A DNA stretch of 64,000 nt, taken from contig NZ_JAESIY010000012.1 in NCBI RefSeq assembly GCF_016757215.1, forward strand, positions 1 through 64,000. Direction: 5' to 3'. The notes below the pieces were generated by a model. The model had not been told where the DNA came from. It worked only from the letters and a program-made list of their open reading frames with translations, and searched no databases. Positions 35,057 through 43,765 of the stretch are shown here, in pieces (position 1 is the stretch's first letter; each line of letters opens with the position of its first letter). A program made the position numbers and the translations under genes. Source of the DNA: Fulvivirga sediminis. Lineage in GTDB: Bacteria > Bacteroidota > Bacteroidia > Cytophagales > Cyclobacteriaceae.

Positions 35057-35614
35057 TTATTTCCACTTCCAATTTTGCTGATTGGAATAATCGGCATTGG
35101 CAAAATCAGAAATATACTTTAGTTTAGCTTCTAGTTGATCAATATCATTTACCCGTTCCTTTGGAATTATCAGAGCCTCACCACTTTTCACATTAATCAA
35201 AAAATGCTTTGGCAAATTCGTAATCTGATCAACGGTTCTATAGGCAAACTTAGACTGGGTATTGTCTTCGTCTTTGGAAATCAATTGATCCTCATAGAGT
35301 TCCAAGGTAATCGTTTTGCCAAATTGATCAGAAAATCTATCTCTTATGTACCTGCGGTAATGTCTCTTATAAAGCCATTTTAAGTACACAGGATAAAGAG
35401 CTAACACAATCACTCCTATAATGGCAAAATAGAGCGTAAGCCACATATTATCTTTTTGGTAAAAGAAAAATGAAAAGACAAACATAATACCTGTCATAAA
35501 AAACCACCTCCATTTTCTTCTATTAGCTCCTGATTTTGATTGAGAAGCCGTGTATAGCTGATGCGTAAGATAATCTTCTTCCTCTAAGCTAAACCTATAC
35601 TTTTCCACTGACAT
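35057..35614 (-). CDS. YcxB-like membrane protein
   Basis: A 185-residue protein with two central membrane helices (WRWFFMTGIMFVFSFFFY and LTLYFAIIGVIVLALYPVYL, about 37-80). A YcxB-like C-terminal domain follows (FGKTITLELYEDQLISKDED, then KFAYRTVDQITNLPKHFLINV and a PKERV motif). The C-terminal domain is PH-like and of unknown role, probably cytoplasmic. It is first in a two-gene operon with the DUF2071 gene. Confidence 0.82.
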   Translation of the reverse strand: MSVEKYRFSLEEEDYLTHQLYTASQSKSGANRRKWRWFFMTGIMFVFSFFFYQKDNMWLTLYFAIIGVIVLALYPVYLKWLYKRHYRRYIRDRFSDQFGKTITLELYEDQLISKDEDNTQSKFAYRTVDQITNLPKHFLINVKSGEALIIPKERVNDIDQLEAKLKYISDFANADYSNQQNWKWK

Positions 35615-35795
35615 GAATTAATAATTTGATTTTTAAATACTGTTTTACCAGTTAGTGATCGGCTAAATATACAGTTTAACTCTCAAAATTGCCCCTAAAG
35701 CACTTACAATTAACCTACTAAATAAGAAGTTCAATAAACTTCACATCTTCCTTCTTGTTATAAGCAAAGTAATACTATGACGCAGGAACCAACTC

Positions 35796-36803
35796 ATGAA
35801 TAATACTCAACACAATATACACCCTAACGTGCTTGCTACTATAGGAAACACGCCCATGATACATTTAATGAACCTCTGTCCTGAGTTCAATGTAAATATT
35901 TATGGAAAGATGGAGGCCTTCAACCCTGGAGGCAGCATTAAAGACCGCACAGCCACGAATATCCTTGTAGATGCTATTAATAAAGGAGAAATAAACAAGG
36001 ATACTACTATTGTAGAATCCAGCTCTGGAAATATGGCCATTGGACTGGCGCAGACCTGCCTGATGTATGGATTAAAACTAGTAGTGGTTGTAGATCCACT
36101 TATTAATAAGCATACTTTAAAAATATTAAAGACGTATGGAGCTAAAATAGAACAAGTTACAGAGCAAGAAAATGGGAGTTATCTGAATGCTCGTTTAAAA
36201 AAGGTAGAAAACTTACTCAAGGTCGTAGAAAACAGCTTTTGGCCCAATCAATACGCAAATCATGCTAATCCGGAGGCTCACTATAACACCATGAGAGAGA
36301 TAGCTGAAGCGCTAAATAATCAAGTAGACTACCTCTTTGCCGCTACCAGCACCTGCGGCACTATCATGGGATGTGCTGAGTATTTAAAAAAGCACAACTT
36401 AAAAACTAAAATAGTGGCTGTAGACGCTATGGGTAGCGTACTATTCGGACAAGCTCCAGGGAAAAGGCTTATTCCAGGTCATGGAGCAGGAAGACCTTCC
36501 ATATTGATTGATAAAAGTTATATAGATGAGGTGGTACATATTACTGACCAAGAATGCATAGAAGGCTGCCATCAGTTATTACAGAGAGAAGCCATACTAG
36601 CAGGAGGCTCATCAGGAGCAGTAGTTTCTGCACTACAAAAACTAGTTCCGTCCCTACCCTCTAATGCTAACTGCGCAATTATTTTATGCGACAGAGGTGA
36701 AAGATATCTTGATACTATTTACTCAACAGAATGGGTCAATCAGAATTTCCCTGAATCAAATACATTATTAAAACAACAAACATTATCACATCAATGGGCC
36801 TAG
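35796..36803 (+). CDS. sbnA: SbnA-like PLP-dependent synthase (cysteine-synthase fold)
   Basis: A 335-residue fold-type-II PLP enzyme. Lys49 in FNPGGSIKDR binds PLP, SSSGNMAIGLA (about 75-85) is the substrate/phosphate loop, and GGSSGAVVSAL near residue 271 is a further cofactor-contacting loop. SbnA of staphylococci joins O-phosphoserine and glutamate to N-(2-amino-2-carboxyethyl)-glutamate, the precursor of 2,3-diaminopropionate. The family match is good but the substrate here is inferred. It is the first gene of a three-gene operon and its end overlaps the next gene by 10 bp. No SbnB partner is present; an FAD/NAD(P) protein takes its place. Confidence 0.82.
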   Translation: MNNTQHNIHPNVLATIGNTPMIHLMNLCPEFNVNIYGKMEAFNPGGSIKDRTATNILVDAINKGEINKDTTIVESSSGNMAIGLAQTCLMYGLKLVVVVDPLINKHTLKILKTYGAKIEQVTEQENGSYLNARLKKVENLLKVVENSFWPNQYANHANPEAHYNTMREIAEALNNQVDYLFAATSTCGTIMGCAEYLKKHNLKTKIVAVDAMGSVLFGQAPGKRLIPGHGAGRPSILIDKSYIDEVVHITDQECIEGCHQLLQREAILAGGSSGAVVSALQKLVPSLPSNANCAIILCDRGERYLDTIYSTEWVNQNFPESNTLLKQQTLSHQWA

Positions 36804-38662
36804 AACTTATTAAGGAGACTCAAGATGTTGCTATTAAGCAATTAGACGAAACCGTTTATATGGCTATCATTGGAGGCGGCCCTAAAGGCATGTATGGACT
36901 TGAGCGTTTAATAGCTGAGCTTAATAGCGAAGCTACTTGTGCTCCAGTAGAAATACATATATACAACCGAACTCGACATTTTGGCTCTGGCGATGTATAC
37001 CGTACAGATCAACCATTATTTTTAAAAATGAATGTTCCTAACAGCGCTATAGACATCTGGCTTAGAGAAGAACCAGAGTGCCCAGTGAAGGACACCTCCA
37101 CTTTTACAGAATGGATAAATCAGAACCCTGACGTTACAGACAACCTTGCTCCCGATGACTATTCATCTAGAGCAATAGTAGGTCAATACTTGGAAGATGG
37201 ACTCAAAAAAATACTCTCTCAGCTTCCTCCAAGGGTTATTGTGAAACTGATTCAAGGTAGTGTTTCAGACCTAAAGAAAGTGGATAAACATTATCTGATT
37301 AAAACAGAAAGTAATAACTCTGGAAACTGGCACCCACACCATTATTCTCATATACTTCTGGCCACTGGGCACCCCTCTAAATCCCTTACTCATGAAGAGC
37401 AAGAATGGGTTCATTTCAGCAAAACAGAACCTCGTACTGGATACATTCCATTTATCTACCCTGTACAACAGGCCTTGCAAAATATTGACCCTGGCTCCAC
37501 CGTAGGTCTCAAAGGTATGGGATTAACTTTTGTTGATGCTGTTTTAGCTCTTACAGAAGGACGAGGAGGTCAGTTTATCACTCAAGGGGAAAAATTAACT
37601 TATATATCCTCAGGACAAGAACCCTCCAAGATATATCCTTTTTCAAGGACTGGAATACCCATGATAGCTCGCGGCCCTAAGATAGATGCTAATCATACGC
37701 TAAAGTTTTTCACTTCAGAAAACATAAAAGATAATAATAGGCATGATTTTGAAAAAGACCTGCTGCCTCTAATCAAGCTGGAAATGAAATATGCCTATTA
37801 TAACGTTCTTTTCCAACAGCATCAGTTCGATTTTAATGACATTTCTCTTACGGATAAAAAGCTGGAACAAGCCATTCAAACTTTCCATGAGCTTCACCCT
37901 GAAATTGCCTTTTTTGATATAGATACTTACCTAAACCCTCTTGAGAAAACGGATATTAAATCTGGAAATGACTTTCATTCCTTCACTGTAAGCTACCTGA
38001 GAAAGGGTAACAGTGAAGCAGAGATAGGAACAGAAAAAAGTGCCTTTGCTGCAGTATCTCAAGTATGGAGTAAAGTCACGCCTACATTCATAGATATTTT
38101 CAAATTCGGAGGTTTAAGGCCGCATTCTCATGAGAACTTCATCAAAAACTACTCTGGTCTATTAAATAGAGTCACTTATGGCCCTCCTGTAGAAAATATG
38201 CAGAAAATGGTGGCATTAGCGGAACATGGATTACTTAGTTTTCGTATTGGTCCTTGTAGTAATATAGCCCTTAACAAGGAAAAAGCATCTTTTGAAATTG
38301 AATCAAAAATAAATAAAGAAATTACCAGGGTGGATTATTTAATAGATGCCCGAATTCCTAAGATAGACATTGACAAAGCTAATCATGGCCTTTATTATAA
38401 TTTACTAAAAAGAGGCGAAATCAAGCTTTTTCAAAACGAATGTAAGGAAACCAATCAGATGTTTAAACCTGGTTGTATGACTATAGAGCCTTCTGGTTAT
38501 ATTGTAGATGCTCATAATAATGTAAACAAGGCTATAGCTGCTACAGGAGCGCCCACTGAAGGTGTCACTTATGACAACGATGCCTTATCTCCTCACCGCA
38601 ATAATTTTGTGAGTAAATGGGCCCGAAATATAAAAAATGAATTAAAAACTACTGCTCATTGA
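36794..38662 (+). CDS. Large FAD/NAD(P)-binding protein of the biosynthetic operon
   Basis: A 622-residue protein. The dinucleotide-binding motif AIIGGGPKGMYGLERL is at about 24-39, and the following HFGSGDVYRTDQPLFLKMNVP fits the FAD-NAD(P)-binding (PF13454) family. A second nucleotide-type segment LLATGHPSKS lies near residue 190 and GLKGMGLTFVDAVLALTEG near 240. It probably oxidises or hydroxylates an amino acid or the SbnA-like product; no substrate can be read off. It overlaps sbnA by 10 bp, and its stop codon is 2 bp before the ATG of the decarboxylase, so translation is probably coupled. No membrane segment. Confidence 0.8.
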   Translation: MGLELIKETQDVAIKQLDETVYMAIIGGGPKGMYGLERLIAELNSEATCAPVEIHIYNRTRHFGSGDVYRTDQPLFLKMNVPNSAIDIWLREEPECPVKDTSTFTEWINQNPDVTDNLAPDDYSSRAIVGQYLEDGLKKILSQLPPRVIVKLIQGSVSDLKKVDKHYLIKTESNNSGNWHPHHYSHILLATGHPSKSLTHEEQEWVHFSKTEPRTGYIPFIYPVQQALQNIDPGSTVGLKGMGLTFVDAVLALTEGRGGQFITQGEKLTYISSGQEPSKIYPFSRTGIPMIARGPKIDANHTLKFFTSENIKDNNRHDFEKDLLPLIKLEMKYAYYNVLFQQHQFDFNDISLTDKKLEQAIQTFHELHPEIAFFDIDTYLNPLEKTDIKSGNDFHSFTVSYLRKGNSEAEIGTEKSAFAAVSQVWSKVTPTFIDIFKFGGLRPHSHENFIKNYSGLLNRVTYGPPVENMQKMVALAEHGLLSFRIGPCSNIALNKEKASFEIESKINKEITRVDYLIDARIPKIDIDKANHGLYYNLLKRGEIKLFQNECKETNQMFKPGCMTIEPSGYIVDAHNNVNKAIAATGAPTEGVTYDNDALSPHRNNFVSKWARNIKNELKTTAH

Positions 38663-38664
38663 TT

Positions 38665-40068
38665 ATGCAAACCGAAACCTCATTATTACCTCCTCTAACA
38701 CCTAAAGTACACTCATGGATAAGTCAGTTTATCAGTGACCCTGAAAGAGTCAGAAGTGTAATAAAGCAATACGGATCACCGGTTAATCTACATTCTACAA
38801 CTCCTTTTATTGAAAATTATGAAAACTATAAAAGGGTTCTTGATAAATACGAACTTAATCACCTGATCTGTTTTGCCAGAAAAGCCAATAAGAGCAAATC
38901 CTTTGTGAAAGCAGCCTCCGAGCATGGATTCGGTGTAGATACCGCCAGTTATAGGGAGCTACTACAGTGCCTGGATGAGGGCATGGATAAAGACAAGCTA
39001 ATACTCACAGCGGCCATAAAAAACAAAGAACTGATAGAGCTGGCCATAAAAAACGAAGTGCTGATTATAATTGATAATCTCGATGAACTTGAGCTTACGA
39101 AAAAACTATCTACTGAACTGGGCGTAGTAGCTCAGATTGGACTTCGATTAGGTGGGTTTCATATTAATGGACATAAGCTTTATACCCGTTTCGGTGTAGA
39201 TATTGAAGAAGCTAAAAACTTTATGCTGGATCATATTCAGCAAGCAAACCAGATCCAATTCAGAGGCTTTCATTTTCACCTCAATGGTTATAGTATAGAT
39301 GAAAGAGCAAAAGCCATAGCAGAAACTATTGCCTTAATTGACGAGATGAGAAAATATGAAATCTCTACTGAATTTATTGACATTGGCGGTGGGCTTCTCA
39401 TCAATTATCTAGAAGATAGGGAGGAATGGGATGAGTTTCAAGAAGAATTAAAAATGGCTGTTCAAGGTTTCAGAGAGCCTATAACCTTTCAAAATAATGG
39501 TTTAGGGTATTCGATAAACGATGGTGAACTCATCGGAAATTTGGCCACGTATCCTTATTACAATGAAACTCATAAAGAAGATTTTCTGGAAGCCATACTC
39601 TCCTACCCCACAGGAAAAGGTGAGATAGCCACCTTGCTTAAAGACCGCAACATCACCATAAGAATGGAGCCCGGCAGATCATTGCTTGACCAGTCAGGAG
39701 TAACGCTAGCCGAAGTAGTGTTTAGAAAATACGACAGCCAAGGCAATTTACTCATAGGTCTGCATATGAATAAAACACAGCTCTTTAGCTCTAGCGCTGA
39801 CTTCTTACTAGACCCTATAGTACTTAATTATGAAAGTAACGAAGACAGTGAACCTACCAGTGGCTACTTTGTAGGTGCTTATTGCTTAGAGCAAGATGTT
39901 ATTCTAAAACGAAAAATTAATCTTGCAAAAACACCTGCTATCGGAGATATAGTTTGCTTTCCTAATACAGCTGGCTATATGATGCATTTTTATGAAACAG
40001 AAGCGCATTTATTCAATCTTTCTACTAACCTATTTCTTAAAGAAAACGGTAAAGTAGAGCGAGATTAA
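38665..40068 (+). CDS. Fold-type-III PLP-dependent decarboxylase
   Basis: A 467-residue enzyme of the ornithine/diaminopimelate decarboxylase group, similar in length and layout to the Y4yA-type enzymes found in some metabolite clusters. Lys73 in FARKANKS is the PLP lysine, HFHLNGYS lies in the barrel, IDIGGG is the phosphate loop, MEPGRSLLDQSG is the family Gly-rich motif and GAYCLEQDV corresponds to the GxxCESxD active-site motif. An insertion (about 250-300) separates it from standard LysA. I use the ATG at 38665; an in-frame TTG at 38659 overlaps the previous stop codon. It should decarboxylate an amino acid made by, or fed to, the two upstream enzymes. Its TAA overlaps that of the opposing DinB-like gene. 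Confidence 0.86.
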   Translation: MQTETSLLPPLTPKVHSWISQFISDPERVRSVIKQYGSPVNLHSTTPFIENYENYKRVLDKYELNHLICFARKANKSKSFVKAASEHGFGVDTASYRELLQCLDEGMDKDKLILTAAIKNKELIELAIKNEVLIIIDNLDELELTKKLSTELGVVAQIGLRLGGFHINGHKLYTRFGVDIEEAKNFMLDHIQQANQIQFRGFHFHLNGYSIDERAKAIAETIALIDEMRKYEISTEFIDIGGGLLINYLEDREEWDEFQEELKMAVQGFREPITFQNNGLGYSINDGELIGNLATYPYYNETHKEDFLEAILSYPTGKGEIATLLKDRNITIRMEPGRSLLDQSGVTLAEVVFRKYDSQGNLLIGLHMNKTQLFSSSADFLLDPIVLNYESNEDSEPTSGYFVGAYCLEQDVILKRKINLAKTPAIGDIVCFPNTAGYMMHFYETEAHLFNLSTNLFLKENGKVERD

Positions 40069-40580
40069 ACATTATGCTTTTTATTAAGATCTATGCCTTT
40101 GTAAAAGGCTAGATCTTTGTTTTTTAACAACTTAGTCCAGAAGATAATCTGCCCCGTATGGTGCGAGAAATGCTCTACTGCATGCACTATAATACCTACC
40201 CCACTGTAATGATATGCCTGAACGTGTTTCAGGTCTGTCATACCCTTATCGGAACATTTAGAAATCACAGTTACAGCCTTATTTACAGTCTCTTGCAATA
40301 AAGCTTTGAGCTGCTCCTTATCCTGCTTATCAGAGCTTTCAAATTCCAAATCACGCTGCCTATTATCTTCTGTTTGGCCAAGTGTAGTAATGATGTATTG
40401 CCTCAAATTACCGCACAAATGAAGCACCAGATGCCCCACACTGTTAGACGAATCATTAGGTTTACGCCATATTTCCTCATCGCTAAGCATATCTAAACAT
40501 GTGATATTTTTATCTAAAAATCCTTTCAGACGGTGTATGGAGTGTTCTTTGAGCTCATTACTTATATTTTCTGATGTCAT
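40065..40580 (-). CDS. DinB-superfamily protein
   Basis: A 171-residue four-helix-bundle protein of the DinB/DUF1572 type. The putative metal ligands are three histidines: His in VGHLVLHLCGN and the pair in HAVEHFSHHTGQI (about 133-145). These proteins are often metal-dependent thiol transferases using bacillithiol or similar thiols, but many are uncharacterised. It is convergent with the decarboxylase gene and shares a TTAA stop overlap. Confidence 0.85.
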   Translation of the reverse strand: MTSENISNELKEHSIHRLKGFLDKNITCLDMLSDEEIWRKPNDSSNSVGHLVLHLCGNLRQYIITTLGQTEDNRQRDLEFESSDKQDKEQLKALLQETVNKAVTVISKCSDKGMTDLKHVQAYHYSGVGIIVHAVEHFSHHTGQIIFWTKLLKNKDLAFYKGIDLNKKHNV

Positions 40581-40637
40581 AACTTATATTTCAAATACTC
40601 TAATGAATTGAATTTAAAGACATTTATTGTGAAATAA

Positions 40638-40669
40638 AAAAGGCGACTCAATCTCTTAAGTCGCCTTTT
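40638..40669. terminator. Terminator, probably the original one of the symporter gene
   Basis: An 11-bp perfect stem (AAAAGGCGACT / AGTCGCCTTTT) with a 10-nt loop and A/T tracts on both sides. If the IS element is removed, this hairpin lies about 25 bp after the stop codon of the minus-strand symporter gene now at 42080. Confidence 0.82.
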
Positions 40670-40720
40670 GATATAATTTATTGTCCCGTCCTGAAATAGC
40701 GTTACACCAAAAGTAACGAT

Positions 40721-41155
40721 ATGAAAGAAAGACAAGAGAATCAGTATGTTAAGCGTACTCAAAAAGATTACAGCTACGCTTTTAAATTAGCAGTAGTTGA
40801 AGAAGTAGAAAGAGGCCAGATAGGAATAGGAGCGGCACAAAAAAAGTATGGCATTCAAGGAGATGCTACCATAAGGAATTGGATAAGAAAGTATGGAACC
40901 GTAGATTGGGATAATAAATCACACCAAATAATGGCTAAATCTCCTGAACAAAAGTTACTAGAGCTTGAGCAGAAAGTTCGCTTACTAGAAAAGCAAAAGA
41001 CAGAACTAGAGAAGAAGGCGTCTATGGCTGACAAAAAAGCTATTTTCTTTGATATGATGATTGACATAGCCGAAGAAGAGTTCAAGATTCCAATCAGAAA
41101 AAAGTATTCACCCGAGCAGTCGAACGATTTAAAATCGAACAAAAAGAAAGCTTAA
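40721..41155 (+). CDS. IS3-family OrfA (helix-turn-helix protein)
   Basis: 144 residues. Helix-turn-helix at about 15-60 (YSYAFKLAVVEEVERGQIG, then KKYGIQGDATIRNWIRKYG), then a leucine-zipper-like coiled coil (LLELEQKVRLLEKQKTELEKK, about 85-105). It binds the terminal repeats and is the N-terminal part of the OrfAB transposase. The slippery heptamer A-AAA-AAG at 41098-41104 is in the correct phase (AGA AAA AAG) to shift ribosomes into the OrfB frame, which is open from 41065. Confidence 0.92.
   Translation: MKERQENQYVKRTQKDYSYAFKLAVVEEVERGQIGIGAAQKKYGIQGDATIRNWIRKYGTVDWDNKSHQIMAKSPEQKLLELEQKVRLLEKQKTELEKKASMADKKAIFFDMMIDIAEEEFKIPIRKKYSPEQSNDLKSNKKKA
41098..41104 (+). promoter_or_regulatory. 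Programmed -1 frameshift heptamer A AAA AAG
   Basis: In the OrfA frame the codons read AGA AAA AAG, so a -1 slip moves ribosomes to GTA TTC ACC in the OrfB frame. The fused product continues VFTRAVERFKIEQKES into the OrfB integrase region without a stop codon. This is the classical IS3-type signal. Confidence 0.85.
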
Positions 41156-41169
41156 CAAGCACCTGCAGA

Positions 41170-41994
41170 TTGTTTGGGGTGAACCGACAGGTTTATTATA
41201 GAGCAAAGAAAACCGAAGCCCAAAGGCGAGATACAGCGACTCAAGTAATTGAAAAGGTTCAGAGAATTCGCTTGAGTATGTCAGAGCTAGGAACAAGAAA
41301 GCTCTACTCGAAGCTTTATTCACAGCTTCGAGAGCTAGGAGTTGGTAGAGATCGCTTGTTTGCCATATTAAAAGCAAATCGGATGTTAGTTGTTCCCAAG
41401 CGCAGTTATCAGATCACAACAAATTCACACCATCGGTTTAGAAAACATAAAAACCTAATTGAACACATTAGCTATGGACGACCAGAACAAGTCTGGGTAT
41501 CAGACATCACATATATTGGAAATAGAGAAAATCCTATGTACCTGTCTTTAGTTACAGATGCATATTCAAAGAAGATCATGGGTTTTGATGTATCAAATAG
41601 TCTTCATTCGGCAGGAACGGGAAGGGCATTAAAAATGGCAATTAAAAGCCGGAAATATAAAAATGAGTCATTAATACATCACTCAGACAGAGGCTTACAA
41701 TATTGTAGTGACCTATATCAAAACTTGCTGAAGAAAAACAAGATAAAATGTAGCATGACAGAAAAATATGACCCCTATCAGAACGCCATTGCTGAAAGGG
41801 TAAATGGAATACTCAAGCAAGAGTTCATTAAAGGTGTTCTAGTCAATGATGTCGAACTAATGTCAAAATTAATAGCTCAATGTATAGATATTTACAATCA
41901 TATGAGACCTCACTATAGCTGTTTTATGAAAACCCCAGAGGAAATGCACAAGCAGAGAAAAATTAAAATAAGAACATATAAAAAGAAAAAATAG
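41170..41994 (+). CDS. IS3-family OrfB (DDE integrase/transposase)
   Basis: Catalytic half of the transposase, about 274 residues from a TTG at 41170. The real product is probably OrfAB made by frameshifting from 41098, as the frame and conserved OrfB N-terminus (TSTCRLFGVNRQVYYRAKK) extend upstream of 41170. The rve domain carries the DDE triad: Asp in QVWVSDITYIG, Asp in IHHSDRGLQYCS, and Glu in NAIAERVNGILKQEF, followed by the Arg/Lys-containing YNHMRPHYS motif. No frameshift or stop disrupts it. Confidence 0.93.
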   Translation: MFGVNRQVYYRAKKTEAQRRDTATQVIEKVQRIRLSMSELGTRKLYSKLYSQLRELGVGRDRLFAILKANRMLVVPKRSYQITTNSHHRFRKHKNLIEHISYGRPEQVWVSDITYIGNRENPMYLSLVTDAYSKKIMGFDVSNSLHSAGTGRALKMAIKSRKYKNESLIHHSDRGLQYCSDLYQNLLKKNKIKCSMTEKYDPYQNAIAERVNGILKQEFIKGVLVNDVELMSKLIAQCIDIYNHMRPHYSCFMKTPEEMHKQRKIKIRTYKKKK

Positions 41995-42016
41995 CACTGC
42001 TGAATTGGGCAGTGCT
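41993..42016 (+). terminator. Terminator inside the IS right end
   Basis: An 8-bp stem AGCACTGC / GCAGTGCT that starts within the orfB stop codon. Only a short T-rich stretch follows, so it may limit transcripts in or out of the element rather than be a strong terminator. Confidence 0.55.
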
Positions 42017-42079
42017 ACTTAATTATTTATCCTTGTATAAACTGTAACGCTTATTTAGGACTAGTCATATATTATTCTT

Positions 42080-43765
42080 TTACCAGAACATGGCATATAA
42101 GAATGTAAGAATAATCAATATAATGAAAGCAGATATATTAAAAGCAGGCGACGTTTTAAACAAGTCTTTTTCTATTACTATACCTTTAGGATCTACCATT
42201 CCTTTACCTTCTGAGAAACTAACAATGGCCATTATAATCATAGTAACGATAAGTGTAATTCCCATTTGATGCATAAATGGCAGCACCACGAAAAGAGGTG
42301 AATCAACCCAGCCATTTGGTCCTACTTTGAAGTACAAGGCAACAGGAATAGAAGCTAATACACCAATGATAGCTGCATTATTTGTAGCCTTTCTCCAGAA
42401 CAATCCTAAAAGGAATACTGCCAAAATACCCGGGCTAACTATTCCTGTATATTCTTGAATAAACTGGAATGCCTGCCCCAAGTTACCTAAAGCCGGAGCT
42501 ATTAAAGCAGCAATAACTAACGACACCGCAGCCGTAATCCTACCTACATTTACAGTCTGCTTATCATTCGCCTTTTTGTTGATATAAGGCTTGTAGATAT
42601 CCATAGTAAATATGGTAGCAGTAGAGTTAAGCATAGAAGCTAAAGAAGACACAATAGCAGCTGCAAGAGCAGCCAGCACCAAACCTTTTACTCCTGAAGG
42701 AACAAGGTTCTTAATCAACCAAGGGTAAGCGTTATCATTAGCAATACCACCATCAGCAGCCAGGAATCCTGGAGATACCGACTCAGGAGTAAGGTTACCG
42801 GAAGCATCAGCATTAAGCACATAAGCAACAATACCTGGTATAACCACTATCAAAGGAATGATAAGTTTCAAAAACCCTGCGAAAGCAATACCTTTTTGAG
42901 ATTCTTTTAAGCTTTTTGCTGCCAAAGTTCTCTGAATGATATACTGGTTAAATCCCCAGTAGTAAAGGTTGGCTACCCAAAGACCTCCAACAAGCACCGC
43001 AATACCTGGTAAATCCCACCAGGCATCTTTTCCATTAGGGGTAATTACTTCGCCTTTTTCCAAAATCATTGAAAACTTAGCAGGCACTTCGTTATACATG
43101 TATTTCAACCCAGCAATTATACCTCCATCAGGCACTAACTGATCAATAGCAATGTAAGCAGTAATGAGTCCACCTATCACCAGCAGTACCACTTGCAATA
43201 CATCTGTCCAGGCTACAGCAGACAGCCCTCCCCATAGGGAATAAGCAGCGGCAAATATTGCCAATCCTATGATGCTCATCATCATATAGCTGCCATCTCC
43301 TGTACCTATAATGGTGTCTAGCGCTTTTGCGCCCAGGTACAAAACAGAAGAAAGGTTTACGAAAATATACAAGGCCAACCAGAAAATAGCTAAAATGGTT
43401 TTCAGGTTGGTACTATACCTTTTTTCAATAAATTCAGGAATAGTATAAAGTCCCTTTTCTATGAAAATAGGTAAGAAGAACTTACCTACAATGAGTAGAG
43501 TAAGAGCTGCCATCCACTCATAAGAGGCTATGGCCAACCCCACGGCAAATCCGGAACCAGTCATACCAATAAACTGCTCAGCAGAAATGTTAGCAGCTAT
43601 AAGTGAAGCTCCAATGGCCCACCAAGGCAATGACTTACTAGCGAGGAAATAGTCCTCTGCATTTTTTTGGTGTCCCTTTTTGTCGCGAGACACATACAAA
43701 CCTATTCCGAGAATCAACGCGCAATAGGCCGTAAAAATCACGATGTCAATAGTATCAAAATTCAT
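42080..43765 (-). CDS. Sodium/solute symporter (SSS family, SGLT-like)
   Basis: A 561-residue inner-membrane transporter with about 14 helices. N-terminal helix IVIFTAYCALILGIGLYVS, then the SSS signature region DYFLASKSLPWWAIGASLIAANISAEQFIGMTGSG, and the sodium-site helix AALAAAIVSSLASMLNS. It resembles vSGLT-type sugar/sodium symporters in length and motifs, but sugar, myo-inositol or another solute are all possible. It is monocistronic. The IS3 element has inserted 12 bp after its stop codon, separating it from the terminator at 40638. Confidence 0.92.
   Translation of the reverse strand: MNFDTIDIVIFTAYCALILGIGLYVSRDKKGHQKNAEDYFLASKSLPWWAIGASLIAANISAEQFIGMTGSGFAVGLAIASYEWMAALTLLIVGKFFLPIFIEKGLYTIPEFIEKRYSTNLKTILAIFWLALYIFVNLSSVLYLGAKALDTIIGTGDGSYMMMSIIGLAIFAAAYSLWGGLSAVAWTDVLQVVLLVIGGLITAYIAIDQLVPDGGIIAGLKYMYNEVPAKFSMILEKGEVITPNGKDAWWDLPGIAVLVGGLWVANLYYWGFNQYIIQRTLAAKSLKESQKGIAFAGFLKLIIPLIVVIPGIVAYVLNADASGNLTPESVSPGFLAADGGIANDNAYPWLIKNLVPSGVKGLVLAALAAAIVSSLASMLNSTATIFTMDIYKPYINKKANDKQTVNVGRITAAVSLVIAALIAPALGNLGQAFQFIQEYTGIVSPGILAVFLLGLFWRKATNNAAIIGVLASIPVALYFKVGPNGWVDSPLFVVLPFMHQMGITLIVTMIIMAIVSFSEGKGMVDPKGIVIEKDLFKTSPAFNISAFIILIILTFLYAMFW

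Larger units (their letters stand above)
40682..42067 (+). mobile_element. Complete IS3-family insertion sequence
   Basis: A 1386-bp element starting TG and ending CA. The terminal inverted repeats match at about 19 of 25 positions (left TGTCCCGTCCTGAAAT..GCGTTACA against right TGACTAGTCCTAAATAAGCGTTACA in complement). A 3-bp target duplication TAT lies at 40679-40681 and 42068-42070. It encodes OrfA and OrfB, the latter made by -1 frameshifting. All parts look intact, so it is probably still active. It is the only copy in the window. Confidence 0.93.

Noticed and set aside
40577-40762. 61-codon minus-strand hydrophobic frame between the DinB-like gene and the IS
   Set aside because: It spans the terminator and the IS left end, so it was created by the insertion and is unlikely to be a gene.
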